Below are positions 54,025 to 63,632 of a stretch of DNA of 64,000 bases, piece by piece. Numbering within the stretch: position 1 is the first letter of the stretch; each line of letters begins with the position of its first letter. Origin of the DNA: Kordiimonas pumila (GTDB lineage: Bacteria; Pseudomonadota; Alphaproteobacteria; Sphingomonadales; Kordiimonadaceae); NCBI RefSeq assembly GCF_015240255.1, contig NZ_CP061205.1:2687501-2751500 (forward strand). Direction: 5' to 3'. The position numbers and the translations under genes are program-made. The notes below the pieces were generated by a model. It was not told the origin of the DNA. It saw only the letters and a program-made list of their open reading frames with translations, and ran no database searches.

Positions 54025-54531
54025 TTATTTCTTAGGCCCCGCGCGCCACATGCTATACTGCATCCGCCATACACCCCCTGCTTTGCGCCAAACAGTAACA
54101 TAAGCCCCGCCAAAGCTGCCCTTTTTACCGTTTTGCAGCTTGGTTTCGCCGTTATAATAGCCCACATCTGTGGCCCAATCACCCATAATATCCAGCGTTT
54201 CGGGCACCATTTCAAACGATGTAACCACCACCGGGCTTTGCATGGCGGCCTGCCAAAAGCCCCGTATTGGCCCCTGCCCTGAAAGGATATTACCGTTCAC
54301 GGGCACAATATAGGCCCCGTCTGTAAACAGCGCCATAATGCCGGAAACATCGCCGTTAATATAAGCCGCGCTAAACTTTTCCGTTTGCGTTGTTATTGCT
54401 GCTTTTTCTTGGTCCACCACCGTAGGTACTGGGGCCACGGCCGGTTGCGCGGGGGCCGTATCCTGCCCAAAAGCCGGGAAGCTTATGAAAAGCAGCACTG
54501 CTGCTAGAAATTGGGGTACTTTTATCGCCAT
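54025..54531 (-). CDS. Exported NTF2-like (SgcJ/DUF4440-type) protein C
   Basis: 168 residues with a Sec signal (PQFLAAVLLFISFPAFG) and an Ala/Pro-rich linker, then TEKFSAAYINGDVSGIMALFTDGAYIVPVNGNIL and FWQAAMQSPVVVTSFEM, an NTF2-like fold. The GGVWRMQYSMWRAG end is typical of the SgcJ/DUF4440 group. Predicted periplasmic; function unknown. Confidence 0.82.
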   Translation of the reverse strand: MAIKVPQFLAAVLLFISFPAFGQDTAPAQPAVAPVPTVVDQEKAAITTQTEKFSAAYINGDVSGIMALFTDGAYIVPVNGNILSGQGPIRGFWQAAMQSPVVVTSFEMVPETLDIMGDWATDVGYYNGETKLQNGKKGSFGGAYVTVWRKAGGVWRMQYSMWRAGPKK

Positions 54532-54835
54532 AGTTATATCTCGGTACTTTCTAATGCCATCTTAACAAGAGCGCCCTGCCCCCAGCGCACGGCGTGCGCC
54601 ACACCTGAAAGGCCAGCGGTTATAGGGGGAGTTTCGCCCCAGTTCATTGCCCGCAGTATAGCGCCGCAGAGTTAACAATCTGTTGCAGCACAACAAAATA
54701 TAATATTTTGTACGGCAGCGATCAGAGTAAAGAGCCTACAAAGGCATGGAACGCACCTTTGCATTTTTAGCAGAAAACCGAAAGGCCGCCCGCGAAGACT
54801 AGGATACCACGCCTGTTTAGGAAATTAAGTATTAT
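54532..54835. other. 304-bp stretch without a recognised gene
   Basis: No supported gene. A short frame at 54744-54801 (MERTFAFLAENRKAARED) has a faint resemblance to a toxin fragment but too little to call. The area leads into the ParD remnant and is likely part of the decayed island edge. Confidence 0.35.
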
Positions 54836-54854
54836 ATCCCCGGAATTCGGGGAT
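54836..54854. repeat. Perfect inverted repeat ATCCCCG/CGGGGAT
   Basis: Seven-base arms around GAATT, placed just left of the ParD remnant. Followed by no T run, so it is not a simple terminator. It may mark an insertion or deletion boundary. Confidence 0.4.
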
Positions 54855-54869
54855 GGTGCGCCCCGTAAA

Positions 54870-55046
54870 GGCAGCAACAGCAGTGATTATGTCCATGACC
54901 TTATCCGCCGGGATAAAACACGCCAGCAAAAAATCAACCAGATGCAGGCACATGTCACTGAAGCACTTGAAAGCGGCGAAAGCACAAAATCCATGCGGGA
55001 TATTCTCTCTGAAGCCATTTCACGAGAAGAATACAGCCCCGATTAA
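54870..55046 (+). pseudogene. ParD-type antitoxin remnant, 5' end lost
   Basis: The frame from 54870 reads GSNSSDYVHDLIRRDKTR, then QINQMQAHVTEALESGES-like and SMRDILSEAISREEYSPD, stop TAA at 55044. SSDYVRDLIRRDxxR followed by a helical tail is typical of type II ParD antitoxins. The first ~25 residues of the DNA-binding domain and a start codon are missing; the frame further upstream reads unrelated residues. No toxin gene is beside it. Confidence 0.65.
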
Positions 55047-55052
55047 GGTACA

Positions 55053-55082
55053 ATTAAATATTATACTATTAAATATTATACT
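55053..55082. repeat. 15-bp perfect tandem repeat (two copies)
   Basis: ATTAAATATTATACT occurs twice in exact tandem (55053-55067 and 55068-55082), followed by a partial ATCA. It lies between the ParD remnant and the 3' end of the ImmA gene. Confidence 0.7.
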
Positions 55083-55100
55083 ATCAGAGTTCAATTTCAC

Positions 55101-55886
55101 TCAATAAAAGCGTAAAAACGTATATGTGAATTCTTCAAAAGAAGTTTGATACACATCTTCATAACCACCTAACTCAGGATGCCACAATCCAGGGTCAAAA
55201 CCTGAGGCAATATGATTTGATGCATCTTGGCATTTTTGGGTAGATGAACCTTGTGGAATCTCTTTTTCCTCTTTAAAATAAATGCCACGCTTGTATGCAG
55301 ATTCGCTAGCATAGCCTTGTGAGACAAACCCATTACGAGACTGGAAAAAGGCAACAGGCCTTGCAGTTAACGACAACCACTTATAGGCAACCGCAGAAAC
55401 TGAGGCACCAAGGTCATCTGCCACAGCTTTAACGGCATCATATGTAAACTCTCCATTAACGTAAGGCCGTATCTTATCCGGAGGCAATAATAAATGAGAT
55501 GCAAATTCATTTGCTTCAATTTCCAGCTTGTTAAGTCGGTAATCGGATAACTCAAGATCTCCGCAACGGAATTCTTTGACAGTTTGTCGGTGTGCTAAAA
55601 AATGAAAAATTTCATGAGCAGCAGTAAAATTTTTACGCCCTTTATAAGGGATTTTCTCGTTAACAAAAGCGCCCCATTTTTTTCCATCTCTTGTATTTAG
55701 CATTCCATCATAAGTATCAAAATCGCTATAAACAAGATGGAGTCTTTCGCCATCTAAAGTCGGATTAATTATGTGTTCAACGACCAATGACAGATCGATA
55801 GGGTAGGTGTTTGGTCCATGCTCCCTCCACAAGCGAGTAATTCTATTCGCCTCTTTAATTGGTGGAACACTGGCATATTCAGTCAT
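55101..55886 (-). CDS. ImmA/IrrE-family metallopeptidase
   Basis: 261 residues. The zinc motif HExxH is HEIFHFLAH near residue 90 (AAHEIFHFL). The N-terminal YPIDLSLVVEHII is family-typical; LPPDKIRPYVNGEFTYDAVKAVADDLGASVSAVAYKWLSL is a helical segment after the active site. ImmA-type enzymes cleave repressors, often the XRE protein encoded beside them. The start at ATG 55886 overlaps the XRE stop by 8 bases (ATGACTGA). Confidence 0.9.
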   Translation of the reverse strand: MTEYASVPPIKEANRITRLWREHGPNTYPIDLSLVVEHIINPTLDGERLHLVYSDFDTYDGMLNTRDGKKWGAFVNEKIPYKGRKNFTAAHEIFHFLAHRQTVKEFRCGDLELSDYRLNKLEIEANEFASHLLLPPDKIRPYVNGEFTYDAVKAVADDLGASVSAVAYKWLSLTARPVAFFQSRNGFVSQGYASESAYKRGIYFKEEKEIPQGSSTQKCQDASNHIASGFDPGLWHPELGGYEDVYQTSFEEFTYTFLRFY

Positions 55887-56202
55887 CAAGCATATCCAAA
55901 ATCTTTAAGGCTTTTTCTATGTCTTCATTAGATAGGTTTTTGTTCTTAATTCTTCGGAACAGAGCCTCATGCCGCTGATTTATACTCTCTTCCTTGATGG
56001 AATCGTCAATGAGAAAGTCTGGTGAAACCTCAAAAATATCAGCGATCTTAAGAAGTAACTGACCTGAGGGTCTTGCTGGTGATTTATTCTCCAACTGCCA
56101 TACGTAATTTTTTGTCGTCTCTAACTTTTCAGCTAAATCTTCTAGCGTGAGGCTTTGATCTTGCCTCAATTTTCGAACTTTTTTTCCAAAAGAATCAGAC
56201 AC
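55879..56202 (-). CDS. XRE-family transcriptional regulator
   Basis: 107 residues. HTH in VRKLRQDQSLTLEDLAEKLETTKNYVWQLENKS (residues 9-41). A linker and helical C-terminus follow. GTG start 56202 has GGGAG 9 bases upstream. It probably binds the inverted repeat at 56233-56252 and represses its own and the divergent small-protein genes; the ImmA protein may release it. Confidence 0.9.
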   Translation of the reverse strand: MSDSFGKKVRKLRQDQSLTLEDLAEKLETTKNYVWQLENKSPARPSGQLLLKIADIFEVSPDFLIDDSIKEESINQRHEALFRRIKNKNLSNEDIEKALKILDMLDD

Positions 56203-56336
56203 TTACACATTCTCCCGCAAAAAACATCTGGATAGGGTATTGAAATACCCTACTTACTATACTAAATTCAGTATTGCAATAAGGGTACTTTTTTATTGCG
56301 GATAAAACATTAACCCAATTTTGAAAGTAAAACAAC
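56203..56336. promoter_or_regulatory. Divergent promoter region with a perfect XRE-type operator
   Basis: A 20-bp perfect inverted repeat, TAGGGTATT-GA-AATACCCTA (56233-56252), lies between the XRE gene and the small-protein operon; a half-site-like AAGGGTAC lies at about 56281-56288. AT-rich -10-like TATACT elements surround it. This fits regulation of both sides by the XRE protein. Confidence 0.65.
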
Positions 56337-56483
56337 ATGCCTAGGAACCAAAACAACGAAGTAACTAGCAAAAAAGCAGCTTCTGCTGCAGGCAAAGTTC
56401 TTCAAGACCCAAAATCAAGCAAGGCTGCAAAATCTGCAGCCGCATCAGCTTTAACTCAACGCCCAAACAAAAAGAAAAGGTAA
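56337..56483 (+). CDS. Small Lys/Ala-rich protein (48 residues)
   Basis: 48 residues: MPRNQNNEVTSKKAASAAGK at the start, a DPKSSKAAKSAAASAL middle and a basic end KKKR. Similar short proteins with the KAASAAGKxLxDPxSSxxxKSxAASAL pattern occur near HTH genes in other bacteria (from memory, not checked). It precedes the next small gene by 4 bases, forming an operon divergent from the XRE-ImmA pair. Confidence 0.75.
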   Translation: MPRNQNNEVTSKKAASAAGKVLQDPKSSKAAKSAAASALTQRPNKKKR

Positions 56484-56487
56484 TGAA

Positions 56488-56694
56488 ATGTCAAAGTATT
56501 ACGTAAACAAAAACGCACAGTCAAATGGTGACCACGAAGTGCATACATTGGGGTGCTCTTTTTTGCCTAACCCAGAAAACCGGATTTATCTTGGTGATTT
56601 TTCATCCTGTAGACCCGCAGTAACGGAGGCAAGGAAGCATTTTAAACAATCAAATGGCTGTTATTATTGTTCAAATGAATGCCATACATCGTAA
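56488..56694 (+). CDS. Small conserved cysteine-rich protein (68 residues)
   Basis: 68 residues beginning KYYVNKNAQSNGDHEVHTLGC and ending SNGCYYCSNECHTS. Five or more Cys near the ends suggest a small metal- or disulfide-bound fold. I recall closely similar short proteins in many bacteria, without known function. AAAGG before the ATG overlaps the preceding gene's end, so the two are co-transcribed. Confidence 0.82.
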   Translation: MSKYYVNKNAQSNGDHEVHTLGCSFLPNPENRIYLGDFSSCRPAVTEARKHFKQSNGCYYCSNECHTS

Positions 56695-56736
56695 CAACAC
56701 TTGATCCCGGTATCCATTGTACCACGTGGGAGATGG

Positions 56737-56871
56737 ACCCCGTGGTCAAGCCACGGGGTGACAAAACGCAATCGTCATTACCCGCTCGCGAAGCAGGCGG
56801 AACGCCACCTGACCGGGTAATCCATACATCATTGCAGCTTGGCTGTGGACTCGCCGGCTAAACCGGCGAGT
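56737..56871. repeat. Composite of palindromic intergenic repeats
   Basis: Three palindromes in 135 bp: CCCCGTGG/CCACGGGG (56738-56745 with 56751-56758), ATTACCCG/CGGGTAAT (56778-56785 with 56814-56821) and ACTCGCCGG/CCGGCGAGT (56849-56857 with 56863-56871). Flanked by GTGACA-like bases. Such mosaics recur as dispersed elements in bacterial genomes; here it may also end transcripts of the small operon and thiC. Confidence 0.55.
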
Positions 56872-56885
56872 GACGAAAGAGTGGG

Positions 56886-58843
<1,958 letters not shown>

Positions 58844-59071
58844 GTTTATGTAAGGGCCGCAGCATAGCGCCGCAGGGGGGTGTGTTTCAAGGGCTGAATT
58901 ACGGATAAAGTGATAATTGCGCGGGCTGCACCTTTAGGCCGCAAGGAAATAGCCAAAACGCCCTGCCCCCGTGCTCTCTGTCACAGCTTTTACATGTAAA
59001 ATGGCTATATGAATTTACTTATATTCTGTGGTTTACTGCAACAATCGTCTAGCTTCTGAAAGGATACTTTC

Positions 59072-60004
59072 ATGTTTGGACCTTTTAAAAACCGGTTTCC
59101 CCTTCTTACTGCGGCATATGCCACACTGCTTTTCGGGCTTATCGCCCCTGCAGGCGCGGCAGCAGTGCAAGAAATAACCATGGGTTACCCGTTGCCCCAG
59201 TGCCAAGCCGGGGCAGAGATGGAAACAGCCAGCATTGTTATTGGCAAGAACCAGCGCTACACCGTGTGCCCTGATGTGCGCACGCTCGCGATTTCAAGCC
59301 TTGTGATGGAGCAAGGCGCGATTTTAGAACTGCCTTCCTCTGCTGAACGTTTTGATCTGGTTATCAACACGGGCCGTTTTGAACGCCGCACCCAGATTAT
59401 GGCACGGCGGCTATCCCCCCTAGGGGCAAACGGCGCGAATGTGAAGGTCACCATCAATAATGCCACTTTTGATTTTTCGCAGGAAATAGATACCGGCTAC
59501 CCTGAGGCTACAACCGACGAACAGGCAGCAATTACCGCCGCAATAATAGAGCGCGCCGTTGCAGGCGGCCAGATTGTGGCTGAAAATGTGAAATTTCAGA
59601 TTCTGTCCGCAGGCCTGATGGGCGCAGGTGGTGCAACTGGCTCAACCGGTTATGCCGCACAAAGAAAGCAGTGCATGGGCACTGACGGGCACGCAGCAGG
59701 CCCCGGCGGCCAAGGCGGCGCTGGCGGCAAAGGCGGTAACGGCGGCTATATTCATGCTATTATCCGCCTAGCACCAGACCACACGCCTGTATCAAACAAC
59801 GATATTATGCTGACCTCAAAACCCGGCATGGGCGGCCCCGGCGGGCTGGGCGGCGCTGGCGGCGCGGGTGCTCCCGGCAGTGACTGCTGGCCGTCAGGGC
59901 ACAGAAGCCCGTGGCCTCAAGGCCCCCAAGGGCCACGCGGCCCCAAAGGTCCGGACGGCCAAGCCATTCCGCCTTTACTTGATTTGCAGTTTTACAGTAA
60001 TTAA
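59072..60004 (+). CDS. Secreted glycine-rich, collagen-like protein
   Basis: 310 residues with a signal peptide (TLLFGLIAPAGAAA, cleavage near residue 30). The middle has short beta-like repeats; residues ~205-310 are rich in Gly: GPGGQGGAGGKGGNGGY, GMGGPGGLGGAGGAGAPGSD and GPQGPRGPKGPDGQ, Gly-X-Y collagen-like triplets. It probably forms a surface or extracellular fibre-like protein (inference). Confidence 0.8.
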   Translation: MFGPFKNRFPLLTAAYATLLFGLIAPAGAAAVQEITMGYPLPQCQAGAEMETASIVIGKNQRYTVCPDVRTLAISSLVMEQGAILELPSSAERFDLVINTGRFERRTQIMARRLSPLGANGANVKVTINNATFDFSQEIDTGYPEATTDEQAAITAAIIERAVAGGQIVAENVKFQILSAGLMGAGGATGSTGYAAQRKQCMGTDGHAAGPGGQGGAGGKGGNGGYIHAIIRLAPDHTPVSNNDIMLTSKPGMGGPGGLGGAGGAGAPGSDCWPSGHRSPWPQGPQGPRGPKGPDGQAIPPLLDLQFYSN

Positions 60005-60030
60005 TATGCGTTAAAAATGCGGGAGGCACC

Positions 60031-60510
60031 ATGACAGACACCACCATACAGGAAGGCGGCTGTAGCTGCGGCGATGTGCGCTACCAAATGCTGGCAGAGC
60101 CAATGTTTGTACATTGCTGTCACTGTACGTGTTGTCAGCAGCAAACAGGCGCGGCCTTTGCGGTGAACGCCATTATTGAAAGCGACCATGTAAAGCTCAT
60201 CAAAGGCACTGTTGCCTATACCGTAGTACCAAGCCCCAGTGGCAGAGGGCAGGAAATTGCCCGCTGCCCCACCTGCCATGTTGCACTGTGGAGCCACTAC
60301 GGCGGCCTCGGTAAAAAAGCAAGTTTTGTCCGTGTTGGTACACTCGGTACAGGCCACACCATCAGCCCTGATGCTTTTATCTATACCAGCACCAAACAGC
60401 CTTGGGTGCAAATTCCGGATGGTATGTTAGCTGTGCCCGAATACTATAATATGAAAGAAACTTGGCCCGCAGAAAGCCAGCGGCGCCTGAGTGCTTTATT
60501 AAAAAGCTAA
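60031..60510 (+). CDS. GFA/CENP-V-family zinc protein
   Basis: 159 residues. Zn-binding Cys sets: GGCSCGDVRYQ near residue 11, CCHCTCCQQQTGAAF near 35 and ARCPTCHVALWSHY near 80. The family includes glutathione-dependent formaldehyde-activating enzyme, although that activity is doubtful for many members. Starts 26 bases after the collagen-like gene. Confidence 0.9.
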   Translation: MTDTTIQEGGCSCGDVRYQMLAEPMFVHCCHCTCCQQQTGAAFAVNAIIESDHVKLIKGTVAYTVVPSPSGRGQEIARCPTCHVALWSHYGGLGKKASFVRVGTLGTGHTISPDAFIYTSTKQPWVQIPDGMLAVPEYYNMKETWPAESQRRLSALLKS

Positions 60511-60567
60511 AGCGTACAAAAACCGTTTTTGGGGTACACAAAAGCACTTTGGCACACGGCACAGAAA

Positions 60568-60594
60568 TGGCACACTGCGCCGGCGCATGTGCCA
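60568..60594. other. Strong hairpin between convergent genes
   Basis: TGGCACA (60568-60574) and TGTGCCA (60588-60594) pair around the palindrome TGCGCCGGCGCA. There is no clean T run, so it may be an atypical terminator for the GFA and GNAT genes. Confidence 0.4.
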
Positions 60595-60618
60595 GTGCCT
60601 TTTGGGGCGAAATCAGTC

Positions 60619-61113
60619 TTAAAGCGGCTTGATAAACAGGTATTCCGTCGTGTTTGAACTGTCGTGCAGATCGCGGGTTTCTGCCTGTTTGACATAGCCT
60701 TCACGGGCATAAAAACTGTGGGCGCGGGTGAAGCGTGTGTCTGACCATAGTTCCATGGTTTTGGCGCCGTGTGCCAGTGCGCGTGCCTCAGCATAGTGCA
60801 AGAGTGTTAAACCAATACCAGTACCGCGCAGGCTAGCCGCAAGGTAAATCCGCTTCAACTGGTAGCGTGTGCCCTCAATCGGCGCAACAGAAACCACAGC
60901 AACAATGCCAGTTTCATCTTCAATAACAAGGGCTTCACCGTTCAGCCCAGCAATGCTGGTTGCGTATGCTTGCAGGTCATCATCAATGCCATCAGGCTCC
61001 AGAAAAACGCCTTCATATTCGCTAAAGCAGCTATCAATGAGCCTGATCAGGCCTGTCGCATCGCTATCATTCACAGCACGGGCGCTGTAGCCCGCTGGCA
61101 ATTCCAAGTCCAT
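60619..61113 (-). CDS. GNAT-family acetyltransferase
   Basis: 164 residues. Acetyl-CoA-binding motif in LKRIYLAASLRGTGIGLTLLHYAEARALAHG near residue 85 (RGTGIG), then ELWSDTRFTRAHSFYAREGYV. N-acetyltransferase of unknown substrate. The start at ATG 61113 has GGGAG 6 bases upstream; the ATG at 61116 would leave 3 bases. Confidence 0.88.
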   Translation of the reverse strand: MDLELPAGYSARAVNDSDATGLIRLIDSCFSEYEGVFLEPDGIDDDLQAYATSIAGLNGEALVIEDETGIVAVVSVAPIEGTRYQLKRIYLAASLRGTGIGLTLLHYAEARALAHGAKTMELWSDTRFTRAHSFYAREGYVKQAETRDLHDSSNTTEYLFIKPL

Positions 61114-61194
61114 CATGCACTCCCCCTATCATAATAATAAAGGGCGCCAACATACGCCAGCACCCTTTAAGAAAACTAAATAAGATATTGAAAC

Positions 61195-61806
61195 TTAACG
61201 AGAATAGAACTCGACAACCAAGTTAGGTTCCATAATCACAGGGTATGGTACTTCATCAAGCGCTGGAATGCGAACATACTCAACCTTGAAACCATCCACT
61301 GCAAGATACTCAGGGAAATCACGTTCTGGCGACTGCTGAGCCTCAAGAACCATAGGGATACCGCGAGATTTTTCACGAACCTCAACAACATCACCCGGCT
61401 TAACCATACGAGATGGAATGTTACAACGAACACCGTTCACCAATACGTGACCGTGGCTTACAAACTGACGAGCAGAGAAAACCGTTGGCACGAACTTCGA
61501 ACGGTAAACCACTGCATCCAAACGACATTCCAGAATACCAATAAGGTTCTCGCCTGTATCACCCTTGCGGCGATCAGCCTCAGCATAATAGCGACGGAAC
61601 TGTTTTTCAGTGATGTTGCCGTAGTAGCCTTTCAGCTTCTGCTTAGCACGCAGCTGAATACCATAATCAGACAGCTTACCTTTACGGCGCTGACCGTGTT
61701 GGCCTGGTCCATACTCTCTTGAATTTACTGGGGATTTTGCGCGGCCCCAAATATTTTCGCCCATACGGCGATCAATTTTATACTTCGCCTGAATACGCTT
61801 GGACAT
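61195..61806 (-). CDS. rpsD: 30S ribosomal protein S4
   Basis: 203 residues. Assembly-initiating protein of the small subunit. [21 protein letters not shown] at the start, [19 protein letters not shown] near 35, and the S4 RNA-binding domain near 95-155 ([29 protein letters not shown]). AAGGAG precedes the ATG by 8 bases. Single gene with its own promoter 117 bases upstream. Confidence 0.97.
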   Translation of the reverse strand: MSKRIQAKYKIDRRMGENIWGRAKSPVNSREYGPGQHGQRRKGKLSDYGIQLRAKQKLKGYYGNITEKQFRRYYAEADRRKGDTGENLIGILECRLDAVVYRSKFVPTVFSARQFVSHGHVLVNGVRCNIPSRMVKPGDVVEVREKSRGIPMVLEAQQSPERDFPEYLAVDGFKVEYVRIPALDEVPYPVIMEPNLVVEFYSR

Positions 61807-61922
61807 GCGAATCGCTCCTTCTTTCTAGCGCCGTGGGCGGTGTGCGTCCATATAGTCAGTGCACTTTGGTACCCACGCGGACAAGAACACAATTGTCTTG
61901 CCCATTCATTAATAATGCGCGG

Positions 61923-61951
61923 TGGATATAACCTTATGCCCACCCTGTCAA
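61923..61951 (-). promoter_or_regulatory. Sigma-70-type promoter of rpsD
   Basis: On the minus strand TTGACA (61951-61946) and TATCCA (61928-61923) are 17 bases apart. The leader is about 115 nt, long enough for S4 autoregulation as in other bacteria (inference). Confidence 0.6.
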
Positions 61952-61991
61952 ACAAAAACAGCAGAAACGCGCTATTTTTGCAGCACTTCCC

Positions 61992-62693
61992 TTATTTCAC
62001 CTGTCCGCACGCCAGATTTGCTGGCACTGCTACATCCATAAACTTTGGATTTAGTAGCTTCAGGCTATCCATCAAAGCTACATATTCAGCCATATTTTTG
62101 ACCTGAAGACGCGGGTTATGAGCCTTTTCCTCAGCTATTGTGCTGCGTGTCCAGCCCTTATAGTCATGCGCGGGATATACCCATGTATCCGGTGGCAGAG
62201 TGAGTAATTTCTTTGTTAAACTGCTATACTGCATCCGGGCATCACCATTTTGAAAATCAGTTCGACCTGTCCCCCGAATAAGGAGGGTATCTCCGGTAAA
62301 AACCATTTTCTCGCCGCTTACATCCAGAAAAAAGCTATAGCTATCATCCGTGTGCCCTGGTGTTGCTATGGCAACTAGACTATATGCACCAAAAGAAAGG
62401 CTTTCACCGTCTTTTATTTTATAATCAACACAGTCTGCTTTAGTTGCCGCACCGATCACTGAAGTGCAGTGAAGCCGTTCGCGCAAATCACCTAGGGCTG
62501 TAACATGATCTGCATGAACATGCGTATCAACGGCATATTTTAGCGTTAAAGATAAGTCTGCAAGAATTTGTATATATTGCTCTATTTTGCTTTTTACCGG
62601 ATCAATGAAAATAGCTTCGCCCACTCTGCTGTCTGCCAACAAATAGGTATAGGTGTAACTTTCTTCATCAAACAACTGCCTAAAAATCAACAC
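61992..62693 (-). CDS. ETHE1-like persulfide dioxygenase (MBL fold)
   Basis: 233 residues. The metal motif is VDTHVHADHVTALGDL near residue 56, then ATPGHTDDSYSFFL near 112 and FTGDTLLIRGTGRTDFQNGD near 135, which marks the ETHE1/Blh group that oxidises glutathione persulfide. Third gene of the sulfide operon with the rhodanese and CsoR-family regulator genes. Confidence 0.92.
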   Translation of the reverse strand: MLIFRQLFDEESYTYTYLLADSRVGEAIFIDPVKSKIEQYIQILADLSLTLKYAVDTHVHADHVTALGDLRERLHCTSVIGAATKADCVDYKIKDGESLSFGAYSLVAIATPGHTDDSYSFFLDVSGEKMVFTGDTLLIRGTGRTDFQNGDARMQYSSLTKKLLTLPPDTWVYPAHDYKGWTRSTIAEEKAHNPRLQVKNMAEYVALMDSLKLLNPKFMDVAVPANLACGQVK

Positions 62694-62705
62694 CTGAACA
62701 CCCTA

Positions 62706-63248
62706 TTACACTTTGTTCCACGGCATGCGCGCTATCAACATGCCCATCGCACATGTATCTGTAAGGCCAGCAAAAACCAGCCCAGCACCTACGAAAGCTG
62801 AGAACCAGACAAAAGCCGGATTAACAAGAATACTGAGTAAAATACCCAAGACAACAAAGCTGCCCGCCGCGATCCGCACCTGCCGCTCTAGCGACATATG
62901 ATTGCTTGCCCCCCGGTTTACCGGTACCCCTGCAATGGTTGAGCAAGCATCTGTCCCACCTTCCACAACATAAATATCAGATGATACTTTTGCGGCTAAC
63001 TGTTCTGCCGCCTGCTTTGCACGACCACCGCCCTTACAGAGAACATAAACCGGCTTGTTAGGTGCTCTAGCCTTTAGAGAAGAGGCAACACTCTCTGCAT
63101 CAAAATTTTGTAACGGTAAAAGCTCAACACCCGCAACATGGCATGCTGCGTGCTCTGCAGCAGTCCGAACATCTATCATACAGCAGTTTGGATCATTTTT
63201 TAAAATAGCAGCAAACGCATCCGCAGAAATAAATTTTACATCAGACAT
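62706..63248 (-). CDS. Rhodanese with C-terminal membrane domain (YgaP-like)
   Basis: 180 residues. Rhodanese domain with MIDVRTAAEHAACHVAGVE near residue 24 and catalytic Cys in YVLCKGGGRAKQAAEQL near 70. Two membrane helices follow (IAAGSFVVLGILLSILV; VWFSAFVGAGLVFAGL), like the DUF2892 end of YgaP. It moves sulfane sulfur at the inner membrane. 12 bases before the persulfide dioxygenase gene. Confidence 0.92.
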   Translation of the reverse strand: MSDVKFISADAFAAILKNDPNCCMIDVRTAAEHAACHVAGVELLPLQNFDAESVASSLKARAPNKPVYVLCKGGGRAKQAAEQLAAKVSSDIYVVEGGTDACSTIAGVPVNRGASNHMSLERQVRIAAGSFVVLGILLSILVNPAFVWFSAFVGAGLVFAGLTDTCAMGMLIARMPWNKV

Positions 63249-63257
63249 AATGTTACC

Positions 63258-63512
63258 TCATGCATACTTTCCAATGAGCAGGCCAAGCTCTGACAAATTA
63301 TCTGTTTTTCCCACCCTAATCTGCTCCTCAATCATGCACGCCAACATGGTGTGACCTGCTTTATCAAGCGCCTTACGGGCTGCCGACATTTGCTGCGCAA
63401 CCTTTTCGCAGTCTTCTTCACCTGCAAGGATTAACTTTTGAATGCCCCTTAACTGGCCTTCCACTCTCGCGAGCCTGTTCAACATCGCCGTTTTATCTTT
63501 TTCAGCAATCAT
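63258..63512 (-). CDS. CsoR/FrmR-family repressor
   Basis: 84 residues of all-helical CsoR type: LNRLARVEGQLRGIQKLI near residue 11. Aligned to FrmR, Cys35 is present, the His at the usual metal position is Met60, and a Cys sits at 59. Two Cys and no His points to a thiol or persulfide sensor rather than a metal sensor (inference). The start at ATG 63512 has AGGA 7 bases upstream; the longer frame includes the promoter. First gene of the operon. Confidence 0.88.
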   Translation of the reverse strand: MIAEKDKTAMLNRLARVEGQLRGIQKLILAGEEDCEKVAQQMSAARKALDKAGHTMLACMIEEQIRVGKTDNLSELGLLIGKYA

Positions 63513-63533
63513 AATGCTTTCCTTATAAATACC

Positions 63534-63549
63534 ATACCCCCTATAGTAT
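63534..63549. promoter_or_regulatory. CsoR-family operator in the sulfide operon promoter
   Basis: ATACCCCCTATAGTAT has a C-tract flanked by AT bases, the type of site used by CsoR/RcnR/FrmR proteins. It lies 22 bases before the repressor start, overlapping TATA-rich promoter bases, so the operon is probably self-repressed until sulfide stress. Confidence 0.65.
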
Positions 63550-63632
63550 ATAATATAACAAAAAAACACAATGGGCTGCGGCATAATAGCCGCAGGCATT
63601 GATAATAGTATTTATATTTAGAAGGTTACAGA

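Noticed and set aside
54744-54801. Short frame MERTFAFLAENRKAARED near the ParD remnant, as a possible toxin fragment
   Set aside because: Too short and the similarity to ParE is vague; it also lies upstream of the antitoxin, opposite to the usual order.
54853-55107. 84-codon plus-strand frame over the ParD remnant
   Set aside because: It is an out-of-frame reading of the ParD-like sequence, with no domain or ribosome site.
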